20,702 nt of DNA from Calditrichota bacterium (lineage in GTDB: Bacteria; Calditrichota; Calditrichia; Calditrichales; Calditrichaceae): assembly GCA_024278715.1 (NCBI GenBank), contig JAJRSN010000182.1:1-20702 (forward strand), read 5' to 3'. The notes beneath the pieces are model-generated. The model made no database searches and was not told where the DNA came from. It worked only from the letters and a program-made list of their open reading frames with translations. Made by a program: the position numbers and the translations under genes. This document shows positions 1 through 6,126 of the stretch, in pieces; positions within the stretch are counted from its first letter, which is position 1, and each line of letters starts with the position of its first letter.

Positions 1-544
1 AAAGATTGGCGGCTTGCAGACCGTTCATTCTTTTTTCCGGCTTAACCTGCAGTAAAAAAGTGTTTTCCGGAAAGCGCTTCAGAATTTCCGCGTCGTAGCG
101 CTTGTTAAGCGAAACGATTTCTTGTTCGCTTACTCCGGATTCAAAACGTGCTAAAAATGTGCGATTTACGGTTTGCCGCACTCGGCTGCCGCTTCTCGTA
201 AACACCGGAGCAGCCATGTTTATTTCAGGATCGGTTTGCAGGCTATCGATTAGATTCAGAAGAGCGGTTTGATCCAACTTCCGATTAAGACGGATCAGCG
301 GCATAAAAGAACCGCCGACAGGCTGATCGATCTTAAAAGAGTAATTCAGGTAAGCGGTTAAAACACGCTGCATTTCGGCTTTGGAAACGCCTTTTTTGAA
401 TTCAACCGTCAACTGATCTTTTAAAGGACGGAGTTTGATGAATCTTCCTTTGTATTCATAGCCGAACCCGAAAGTCTGCGAGTAAGCCATAATAGCAGAT
501 AAAAAGATAATTCCGAAACCGAGAAAAAATGTTTTACGCTTCAT
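1..544 (-). CDS. Secreted protein N-terminus, subtilase (S8) propeptide-like; partial
   Basis: The reading frame opens with ATG at 544-542 and is still open at the window edge, giving 181 codons. Residues 1-22 look like a Sec signal peptide: Lys/Arg-rich start, a hydrophobic run around FFLGFGIIFLSAIMA, then a likely cut near AYSQ. Two stretches resemble the propeptide (inhibitor I9-type) part of secreted subtilisin-like proteases: residues 45-65 (LTVEFKKGVSKAE) and 130-168 (FLARFESGVSEQE followed by RFPENTFLLQV). Between them lies QTDPEINMAAP, typical of the join before the mature enzyme. No catalytic Asp, His or Ser is in the window, so the protease assignment rests on the propeptide alone. 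The upstream GCAGAGAG is a weak ribosome-binding site. Another secreted protein with the same pro-domain is possible. Confidence 0.6.
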   Translation of the reverse strand, partial: MKRKTFFLGFGIIFLSAIMAYSQTFGFGYEYKGRFIKLRPLKDQLTVEFKKGVSKAEMQRVLTAYLNYSFKIDQPVGGSFMPLIRLNRKLDQTALLNLIDSLQTDPEINMAAPVFTRSGSRVRQTVNRTFLARFESGVSEQEIVSLNKRYDAEILKRFPENTFLLQVKPEKRMNGLQAANL

Positions 545-624
545 AAGAATACTCTCTGCTTTTAGCTTTTTAAAACAACCGGGTTTGATATTCCGAAAAA
601 CAGTTCATGGGAAACGCAGAATTT

Positions 625-858
625 GTTAAGTGTTAAGGGTGTAAGCGTTAATCGTGTAATGGTATAAGCGGCTTCTCCGGCGTCCGGTTACACTTGTCAC
701 CTCCCCTCACTGAGCCTTCAGAGTCTTGTCTCTCTCCGCTCCCTGAGACTTCGAAATCCTTGTTACTTGTCGCTCTCCGCTCCCTGAGCTTGTCGAAGGG
801 AGCCTGTCGAGTTACTCTGTTACTTTTTTCGTTAAGCGTTAAGGGTGTAATCGTGTAA
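625..858. repeat. Two blocks of GTTAAG-type degenerate heptads
   Basis: Block one (625-668) reads GTTAAGT, GTTAAGG, GTGTAAG, CGTTAAT and then 8-base variants ending in GTATAAG. Block two (831-858) reads GTTAAGC, GTTAAGG, GTGTAAT, CGTGTAA. The blocks share a 7-base period and about 25 nearly identical bases, in the same orientation. Neither lies in a plausible gene. The word GTTAAGGGT in both blocks is the exact reverse complement of ACCCTTAAC in the 1038-1087 array, so the region contains inverted copies of one family. Confidence 0.75.
693..803. repeat. Three degenerate direct copies of a CTTGTC...CCCTGAG unit; last copy forms a hairpin
   Basis: Copies begin at 693, 725 and 766. Copies two and three share the 16-mer CTCTCCGCTCCCTGAG (732-747 and 773-788); copy one has the diverged CTCCCCTCACTGAG. 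All three start with CTTGTC, and copies two and three continue into a TTCGAA or GTCGAA core. In copy three, GCTCCCT (779-785) and AGGGAGC (797-803) are perfect complements around an 11-base loop. The word CCCTGAGCTTGTCGAAGGG resembles a small imperfect palindrome I recall from intergenic DNA of many bacteria. There is no T-tract and neither flanking gene reads towards it, so it is not an obvious terminator. Confidence 0.7.
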
Positions 859-882
859 TCGTACCTCTACGAATCATCTCCT

Positions 883-951
883 TGTCACTCGTCACTCGTT
901 ACGCGTCACTTTTTACTCACGGCTTTCTGCATTCTGCTCGCTGCTTTCTGA
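883..951. repeat. Degenerate heptad arrays (CGTCACT and TTTCTGC families)
   Basis: Positions 883-917 parse without gaps into TGTCACT, CGTCACT, CGTTACG, CGTCACT, TTTTACT. After six spacer bases, 924-951 parses into TTTCTGC, ATTCTGC, TCGCTGC, TTTCTGA. Each array keeps a 7-base period while the word changes between arrays. A further TGTCACT-CGT occurs at 1028-1037, directly in front of the CCCTTAA array. No reading frame with a ribosome-binding site crosses the region. Confidence 0.75.
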
Positions 952-972
952 CACTAATCTTCCGCTTTAAAT

Positions 973-1094
973 TAAACAACTAAACTTCTAAACCTTTAAA
1001 CTCGTACTTTGTTACGCATTACAACCTTGTCACTCGTCCCTTAACCCTTAACCCTTAACTCTTATACCCTTAACCAATAACCATTAACAACTTT
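973..1094. repeat. TAAACNNC octads followed by CCCTTAA heptads
   Basis: Positions 973-1004 are four octads with a fixed TAAAC and a variable tail: TAAACAAC, TAAACTTC, TAAACCTT, TAAACTCG. Positions 1038-1058 are three perfect CCCTTAA heptads. They continue as CTCTTAT, one A, CCCTTAA (1067-1073), CCAATAA and CCATTAA (to 1087). The array superficially resembles a telomere repeat, but it lies between ordinary genes and decays after three perfect units. It is the reverse complement of the GTTAAGG blocks upstream. Confidence 0.75.
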
Positions 1095-1414
1095 TTCCCT
1101 GTAAGGTACCGGCTTGTCCGGGTTATGGATTATGCTTTTGCTTTGATCTTAAGAACAATTTAAAAGAACATCCGTTTATAACCAAACAGATTTGACGTCT
1201 AATTTTATAAAGCTTAAGCTTAATTGATTATGTTTCAAAGCAATTTTTTACCGATAATTTTTTTGATGATCCGAAGTGCTTATATTTTGAGGGCTTCTTT
1301 TGAATTAACGATAAAGGGGGGGTGGCTTTAGGGAGGAGAAAAAATTAATATTAACGTGTTTCAAATCCCTTCATTTCTTACATTTAAGCCGTTGTAACCA
1401 AGAGAAATCAGAAT
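1095..1414. other. AT-rich leader region upstream of the MATE gene
   Basis: This is 320 bases without a gene. It holds a self-complementary AAGCTTAAGCTT around 1210-1221 and a candidate promoter (listed separately). A strong Shine-Dalgarno-like GGGAGGAG at 1331-1338 has no start codon at normal spacing. A 13-codon frame, GTG 1356 to TAA 1397, sits just before the MATE start, too far (17 bases) from that site to be convincing. Confidence 0.5.
1192..1220 (+). promoter_or_regulatory. Candidate promoter for the MATE-AhpD pair
   Basis: A TTGACG box at 1192-1197 is followed after 17 bases by TAAGCT at 1215-1220. The -35 box is good and the -10 box is weak. Use of this promoter would leave a leader of almost 190 bases before 1415. 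Confidence 0.22.
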
Positions 1415-2803
1415 ATGGAGCAGAGCGAACAACCGATTATTTTTCGGAACATTCATGTAACTATTTTTCGTCTTTCGCTGCCGGGGATGATTTCCTCGGT
1501 GCTGCAGACGCTCTTTCAACTTATTGACGCGTACTGGGTGGGAAAATTAGGCGCTGAGGCTTTGGCTGCCATCGGAGGCTGCGCCTTTATTTTGTGGGCG
1601 ATCTTTTCTTTGACCGCTTTAAGCGTTAACGGTATTGCCACGCTCGTCGCTCAAAACATCGGTGCTAAAAAACCCGATCAGGGACGCTTTGCCGCCGCTC
1701 AGGGAATGCTGCTGAATACGTTGACCGCGATAATCGTTATGGGCACGGTTTACTTTATTCAAAACTCGCTTTATCGTTTGATGGGTTTTGATCCTCAGGT
1801 TTTGCTTTTGGCGCGGCAATACATGAATATCATCCTCGCGGGATTAATCTTTAGTTTCTGGTTTACCGCTTTGGAGGCTGTGTTCAGAGGACTGGGAGAT
1901 ACGAAAACGCCCATGATTGTTCTTGCCGTTGCTCTGACTTTTAATGCAGTCGCCGATCCCCTTTTCATTTTCGGCTGGGGCTTTTTCCCAAAGATGGGTA
2001 TTGCCGGAGCAGCCATGGCAACCATACTCAGCGAATTTTTAGCGGTGTTGATTTTGGCGTTTTTGTTAAAACGAAGAAAGTACCTGCCTAAGCCTAAAAA
2101 AGGCGAACGATCGGTTTCTCTGGCGGTAATGAAAAAGCTTATCGCCATCGGCGCGCCGGTGGCTTTCGGCGGATTTTTTTTCAGCATTATTTACGTGGTG
2201 TTAACGCGAATCATCTCACGGTTCGGAATGGAAGCCATCGCGGCGATCGGCATCGGGCATCGTATTGAAGGAATTGCCTGGTTTGCCTGTGTGGGATTTT
2301 CTGTGGCAGCCTCGACTTTAGTGGGGCAAAATGTGGGCGCCGGACGCTTGAAACAGGCGGCTAAAGCGGCTTGGCTGGTTAACGGATACGGGGTGCTGAT
2401 TTTAATTGTAGTTTCGGCTATCTACTTCTTTTTTCCCGACACACTAATGAGTTTTTTTACTCAGGATCAGGCGGTTCAACGTCTTGGCGCCGAATATCTT
2501 AAAATTGTCGCCGTTTTTGAAATCTTTTTGGCGCTTGAAGTTATAATGGAAGGAGCTTTTAGCGGCGCCGGTTACACTCTGCCGGTTATGTTGGTCAGCG
2601 TGCCGATAACAGCAGCACGCATTCCTTTAGCCTGGTTTTTAGCCGTGCGTTTAAATTGGGGCATTCAGGGCATCTGGTGGGCAATTGCCGTCACAACGGG
2701 ATTGAAAGGTTTTCTGAACGCTCTTTTGTTCGCCCTCGGATTTTGGAAACGTAAATTAAAGGATGGCACAAAACTTTTGGAGGAGTTAAATGGAAAAGAG
2801 TAA
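1415..2803 (+). CDS. MATE family multidrug/cation efflux transporter
   Basis: This 462-residue integral membrane protein has the usual length and about twelve hydrophobic segments for a MATE exporter, which expels organic cations or drugs in exchange for Na+ or H+. The internal two-fold repeat of the family is visible. TLVAQNIGAKK (77-86) matches TLVGQNVGAGR (301-311), and VFRGLGDTKTPM (156-167) matches AFSGAGYTLPVM (381-392). A charged cytoplasmic loop around 219-240 joins the halves. The ATG at 1415 has only a weak ribosome-binding site (AAGAGAAATC), but the N-terminus fits the family. The 3' end overlaps the next gene by 14 bases, suggesting co-transcription. Substrate cannot be read from sequence. 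The NorM and DinF branches are both possible. Confidence 0.9.
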   Translation: MEQSEQPIIFRNIHVTIFRLSLPGMISSVLQTLFQLIDAYWVGKLGAEALAAIGGCAFILWAIFSLTALSVNGIATLVAQNIGAKKPDQGRFAAAQGMLLNTLTAIIVMGTVYFIQNSLYRLMGFDPQVLLLARQYMNIILAGLIFSFWFTALEAVFRGLGDTKTPMIVLAVALTFNAVADPLFIFGWGFFPKMGIAGAAMATILSEFLAVLILAFLLKRRKYLPKPKKGERSVSLAVMKKLIAIGAPVAFGGFFFSIIYVVLTRIISRFGMEAIAAIGIGHRIEGIAWFACVGFSVAASTLVGQNVGAGRLKQAAKAAWLVNGYGVLILIVVSAIYFFFPDTLMSFFTQDQAVQRLGAEYLKIVAVFEIFLALEVIMEGAFSGAGYTLPVMLVSVPITAARIPLAWFLAVRLNWGIQGIWWAIAVTTGLKGFLNALLFALGFWKRKLKDGTKLLEELNGKE

Positions 2804-3146
2804 AGCGGTAAAAACCCGAAAATACCGTCTTGAAATGAACGATAAAATTTTGAACAGCGGCTTTCAGGATTTTAAAAAATTCTTTGCCCTGGATAACAAG
2901 GCGTATCTGGAAGGAGCGATCCCCGTTAAATACAAAGAGATGATGGGATTGGTCGCCAGTATGGTCATGCGCTGCAATGATTGTATTTTTTACCATCTGG
3001 ATCGTTGTGTTACGGAGGGAGCGACGCGGAAGGAGTTGTACGAAGCCATGAACATTGCTTTAATCGTGGGCGGATCGATTGTGATTCCGCATCTGCGGTA
3101 CGCTTTTGAGATGTTAGACGAATTGACAGGAGAAGAAGATTCTTAA
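2790..3146 (+). CDS. AhpD-like / carboxymuconolactone decarboxylase family protein
   Basis: This 118-residue protein is a small all-helical member of the AhpD/CMD family. It has the redox motif C62-N-D-C65-x3-H69 in RCNDCIFYHL, and Glu50 lies twelve residues before the first Cys. That is the spacing of the Glu/Cys/Cys/His proton-relay set known from AhpD peroxidase reductases, so a thiol-based peroxidase or disulfide reductase role is likely. The second part (EAMNIALIVGGSIVIPHLRYA) is the usual family helix pair. GGAGGAG at 2779-2785 is a good ribosome-binding site and lies inside the end of the MATE gene, so translation is probably coupled. Its electron donor and partner are unknown. It is not next to ahpC here. 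Confidence 0.85.
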   Translation: MEKSKAVKTRKYRLEMNDKILNSGFQDFKKFFALDNKAYLEGAIPVKYKEMMGLVASMVMRCNDCIFYHLDRCVTEGATRKELYEAMNIALIVGGSIVIPHLRYAFEMLDELTGEEDS

Positions 3147-3182
3147 AGATGCGGAACCGGCAGGACGGTGGTCAGGGGAATT

Positions 3183-3206
3183 CCGCCGGCGCGCCCAAAC
3201 CGGCGG
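3183..3206. terminator. GC-rich hairpin between convergent genes
   Basis: CCGCCGG at 3183-3189 is perfectly complementary to CCGGCGG at 3200-3206, with a 10-base loop. It sits between the end of the AhpD-like gene and the stop of the TerB-like gene on the other strand. GCGGAA (3154-3159 area) can alternatively pair with TTCCGC at 3181-3186. No T-run follows on either strand, so intrinsic termination is only a possibility. Confidence 0.3.
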
Positions 3207-3653
3207 CTATTCAAATTCCTTCTTAACCACCAGTTTGGTCTGAATCATATCGCTGTGATCGAGTCCGAGCAAAGTGGTGATTTTCCGAATCAGGGCGTCT
3301 TCGTATTTATCCACTTTGCCGTCGGCAAAGACCAGCCTCCAGAGATTGGCGAGAATGCTAAGGCGTTTTTCCCGGCTGAAATGATCCTTCAAAAGAGAGG
3401 CGAATTGCCAGATATCCTGACGGTGGCTGCGTTCTTGCCGCGCGTTGGCTATTAATTCTTTGACTACCGATTCTTCCAATCCGAACATGTTTTCAAGTGA
3501 AGAATAGAGCTGTTTCTCTTCTTCGGGATGTAAATCGAAATCGGCGTAAACAATTTCCAGAAACAATCCCACCGTTGCTACCATAAGGTCATAATCGCTG
3601 ATGTCGTCCGCGCGCGGGTCGGGAGTTAAAAGTTTTTCAAAGAATTTAAACAT
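3207..3653 (-). CDS. TerB-like (tellurite resistance protein B family) cytoplasmic protein
   Basis: This 148-residue helical protein has two TerB-type acidic loops. YADFDLHPEEE (36-46) and FADGKVDKYED (109-119) occupy equivalent places in the two halves, and these Asp/Glu clusters bind a metal ion in characterised TerB proteins. No signal peptide or membrane segment is visible, so it should be cytoplasmic. It resembles the stand-alone TerB-like group rather than the TerB of a full ter operon, and no other ter gene is nearby, so tellurite resistance should not be assumed. Its ATG overlaps the last 8 bases of the CYTH gene. An AGGA site lies inside that gene, which suggests coupled translation. 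Confidence 0.75.
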   Translation of the reverse strand: MFKFFEKLLTPDPRADDISDYDLMVATVGLFLEIVYADFDLHPEEEKQLYSSLENMFGLEESVVKELIANARQERSHRQDIWQFASLLKDHFSREKRLSILANLWRLVFADGKVDKYEDALIRKITTLLGLDHSDMIQTKLVVKKEFE

Positions 3654-4194
3654 GCTGCATATCCTGCCTTATTTTATTGATTGCTTTTGCCATGAGCAGA
3701 TCGGCGTAAGCGCCCGGCAGCAAATCCCTTTCGGAAATTTCAAAATAATCCGTTAAATATTCAATCGAACGCCGACATTGTTCCGAAGAATGCCGGGCAT
3801 CCACCACGGCTTCGAATTCCAGAAAATTACCGAGATTCTTTACCCGATCCAGATGAATTCGTACATTATCGAACAAAAAAAGTTCCCGCGTCTTTTCCAC
3901 GATTAAACGAATGCCAAACATTTGAGAGAGCAAAGTTTTAGTGGTTTTAACGTCTTCAACCGGCAGAAGAACATAAGCGGACGACTTTGCCTTTTGTTTA
4001 TCCGATCGCAGATAGGGAATTAAAAAATTGCCGTTTAAGGAAGATTCTCTGAGCTTTAGCCTGCCGTTAGGCGTTTTAAAAAAAGTATCGATTTGATGAT
4101 CCGTTCCGACGAATCTTGCCCGCAATCGCTCAACTTTGCGACGAGCCGCCGTCAAATCGTTAAAACGGGCTTTTATTTCAATATTCGTGCTCAT
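3646..4194 (-). CDS. CYTH-domain protein (CyaB/ThTPase superfamily)
   Basis: This 182-residue protein fits the CYTH triphosphate-tunnel fold. The first strand is NIEIKARF near the N-terminus, followed by QIDTFFKTPNGRLKLRES. Later comes LFLFDNVRIHLDRVKNLGNFLEFEAVV, rich in the alternating charged residues that line the tunnel. Proteins of this arrangement are usually labelled class IV adenylate cyclase, but many CYTH proteins hydrolyse triphosphates instead. The classic ExExK signature reads N-I-E-I-K here, so its first acidic residue is missing. I start at ATG 4194-4192. A frame extension to TTG at 4200 adds only two residues, and neither start has a clear ribosome-binding site. It overlaps the TerB-like gene and is probably co-transcribed with it. 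The true activity is open. Confidence 0.75.
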   Translation of the reverse strand: MSTNIEIKARFNDLTAARRKVERLRARFVGTDHQIDTFFKTPNGRLKLRESSLNGNFLIPYLRSDKQKAKSSAYVLLPVEDVKTTKTLLSQMFGIRLIVEKTRELFLFDNVRIHLDRVKNLGNFLEFEAVVDARHSSEQCRRSIEYLTDYFEISERDLLPGAYADLLMAKAINKIRQDMQHV

Positions 4195-4389
4195 TAACAA
4201 ATACCGTCAAATTTGATTCCGTACAGCGTTTAAAGCGACCGCAAAAATTGTTAAACTCGCCAAAAGTCTGAGGTTCTCTGTCGTCTGTTTTTCGAAAAAA
4301 AGCTTCCGCCGTCGAACCCTGTTTGACATCTTTTAAAAGAAAGTTCCGAAACAAAAGGGCGCTCCGGAAACCCGAAAAATCAATGAGAA

Positions 4390-5589
4390 TCAGATGGTAC
4401 GCCCGGGGTACTTTTTCAAACCTTCGGCTAATATGTTCATCGCGTTTTTAATCGACTCGACGTTTAAAACATAAGCAATGCGCACTTCATCCTTGCCCAA
4501 TCCGGGAGTTGAATAAAAACCGTTAGCGGGCGCAAGCATCACCGTTTCTTTGTTTATGTTGAAATCGGTTAAAAGCCATTGAGCAAATTTGTCGGCGTCT
4601 TCGACCGGCAAACGAACGATCAGATAAAAGGCGCCTTTGGGCATCGGAGCAACCACGCCGGGCATTTGACGCAGCATTTCCACCATTACGTTGCGTCGAT
4701 CGTTGTATTCCCGAATCACCCGATCGAAATATTCCTGCGGAGTGTCGATTCCGGCTTCGGTGCCGATTTGCTCGATGGTCGGCGGGCATAAACGCGCCAT
4801 GCCAAAACGCAGGCAGGCGTCAATTACCTGGCGATTGCGGGAAACTATCATTCCGATACGGGCGCCGCAGGCTGAATAACGCTTGGAAACGCTGTCAAGC
4901 ATGATGGTGCGGTCTTCAAGCCCTTCCAGATGCATAATGGAAGTGTGAGCCTGCCCGTCATAAACAAATTCGCGGTAAACTTCGTCCGAAAGCAAAAACA
5001 GATCGTGTTTCAAAACGATTTCACGTAAGGTTTCCAATTCATCTTTGGAATAAACATATCCGGTGGGATTATTGGGATTACAAATCAGAATACCCCGCGT
5101 CCGGTGGGTGATTTTTTCGGCAATGGATTCGATCGGCGGCAGTTGAAAATCGTCTTCAATATCCGAAGTAATCGGCACGATTTTTACGCCCGCTTCTACG
5201 GCAAATCCGTTGTAATTGGTGTAAAACGGCTCAGGAATAATGATCTCGTCTCCAGGATCGCAAATAGCCATCATCGCAAAAATAATAGCTTCGCTGCCCC
5301 CGGTTGTAACAAGAATGTCCTCGTACGATACGTCGATATTGAAGCGATTGTAGTATTCCGCTAATTTTTTACGAAGAGAAGTTAAGCCCGCGGACGGTCC
5401 GTAAGCCAAAACGTCCATTTGCAGATTTTTAATAGGATTCATGAAAGAATTCGGAGTATGTATATCGGGCTGACCAATGTTAAGATGATAAACACGGATA
5501 CCTCGCTCTTTTGCCTGATCGGCGTAAGGAACCAGTTTACGAATCGGAGAGGGAGGCATGGTCTGCCCGCGATTTGAAAGAAATTTCAT
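4390..5589 (-). CDS. Class I/II pyridoxal-phosphate aminotransferase (AspC/COG0436-like)
   Basis: This 399-residue, fold-type I PLP enzyme transfers the amino group between an amino acid and a 2-oxo acid in the cytoplasm. Visible family landmarks are GQPD (39-42) in the substrate loop, TTGGSEA (95-101) for the cofactor phosphate, NPNNPTG (171-177) and SDEVY with Asp202. SVSKRYSACGARIG carries the Schiff-base Lys236, and Arg370 in VRIAY binds the substrate carboxylate. Length and motif order are normal. The ATG has a good AAAGGA site seven bases upstream, and a candidate promoter lies just beyond. It is transcribed away from the oxidoreductase gene. Substrate (aspartate, alanine, aromatic or branched-chain) cannot be decided from the sequence. 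Confidence 0.9.
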   Translation of the reverse strand: MKFLSNRGQTMPPSPIRKLVPYADQAKERGIRVYHLNIGQPDIHTPNSFMNPIKNLQMDVLAYGPSAGLTSLRKKLAEYYNRFNIDVSYEDILVTTGGSEAIIFAMMAICDPGDEIIIPEPFYTNYNGFAVEAGVKIVPITSDIEDDFQLPPIESIAEKITHRTRGILICNPNNPTGYVYSKDELETLREIVLKHDLFLLSDEVYREFVYDGQAHTSIMHLEGLEDRTIMLDSVSKRYSACGARIGMIVSRNRQVIDACLRFGMARLCPPTIEQIGTEAGIDTPQEYFDRVIREYNDRRNVMVEMLRQMPGVVAPMPKGAFYLIVRLPVEDADKFAQWLLTDFNINKETVMLAPANGFYSTPGLGKDEVRIAYVLNVESIKNAMNILAEGLKKYPGRTI

Positions 5590-5627
5590 CTTTTCAATCC
5601 TTTCTAATTTTCACAGAATGAAACGCC

Positions 5628-5656
5628 AATTTACAAATATCCTTTAATTTAATCAA
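5628..5656 (-). promoter_or_regulatory. Candidate promoter of the aminotransferase gene
   Basis: On the minus strand TTGATT (5656-5651) is followed by 17 bases and TAAATT (5633-5628). Transcription would start near 5621, leaving about 30 bases before the ATG at 5589, including its ribosome-binding site. Confidence 0.35.
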
Positions 5657-6030
5657 TAAACTAAAGGGTGTGTGCAGGGCAATTTGTGAAAAATGATATT
5701 TAAGAAACTATTTTAGTCGGCATAGGTTACAGTATTATTAAGTTTTATTTTTCAGGAAGGTTGCGGTTAAATGAAACGTCAAAATCGGGACAATCGGTTT
5801 AAAATTAAAGATTATTCGGTTTTTTGTTCGGATTCACGGTTTTGTTATTCTAATAAATTTTGGAACTTAAGTCCGTTCCCAAAAATAAGAAAGCAAGAAT
5901 AATTATACCTTGTATATAAGAATTTTGTATATTAATGAATAAAAAATCAAAACGGGTAAGTCGGCTCAAGACGAATAAAAATATTTAATTAGGAGTAAAA
6001 TAAGTGATTATGATTGCAGTGGCATATTTT

Positions 6031-6059
6031 TTGTGATGAAAACCATTTTACCGTAAATT
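6031..6059 (+). promoter_or_regulatory. Candidate promoter of the pyruvate oxidoreductase gene
   Basis: TTGTGA at 6031-6036 and TAAATT at 6054-6059 are separated by 17 bases. The start would be near 6066, giving a leader of about 60 bases that contains the AAGGAAGGAG ribosome-binding site (6111-6120). Confidence 0.3.
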
Positions 6060-6126
6060 TATAGTGAATTTTTTCATAAAATTACGTCCGAAAATATTTA
6101 TAACCTCATAAAGGAAGGAGATTAAT

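Larger units (their letters stand above)
5590..6126. other. AT-rich divergent intergenic region between aminotransferase and oxidoreductase
   Basis: These 537 bases contain no credible gene and must hold promoters for both directions; one candidate is listed for each strand. A GGAG at 5992-5995 precedes a ten-codon frame (GTG 6004 to TGA 6036) that could be a leader peptide but is more likely chance. I see no riboswitch fold, tRNA or tandem repeat. The length is generous for two ordinary promoters, so operators may be present but none is recognisable. Confidence 0.5.

Noticed and set aside
1038..1087. CCCTTAA array as a telomere or CRISPR
   Set aside because: It is internal to a chromosome-like context with ordinary genes on both sides, the unit is only 7 bases, and there are no spacers or cas genes.
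1795..2187. 130-codon antisense frame inside the MATE gene
   Set aside because: The opposite strand encodes well-conserved transmembrane segments, and the antisense product has no recognisable features.
3207..3653. Tellurite resistance as the function of the TerB-like gene
   Set aside because: No other ter genes are present, and stand-alone TerB-like proteins are common without that phenotype.
4308..4321. T-loop-like GGTTCGA on the minus strand, possible tRNA
   Set aside because: No matching acceptor stem, anticodon arm or CCA-proximal pairing could be found around it.
6004..6036. Ten-codon frame with an upstream GGAG as a nifJ leader peptide
   Set aside because: Such short frames arise easily by chance in AT-rich DNA, there is no regulatory codon run, and it overlaps the likelier promoter.
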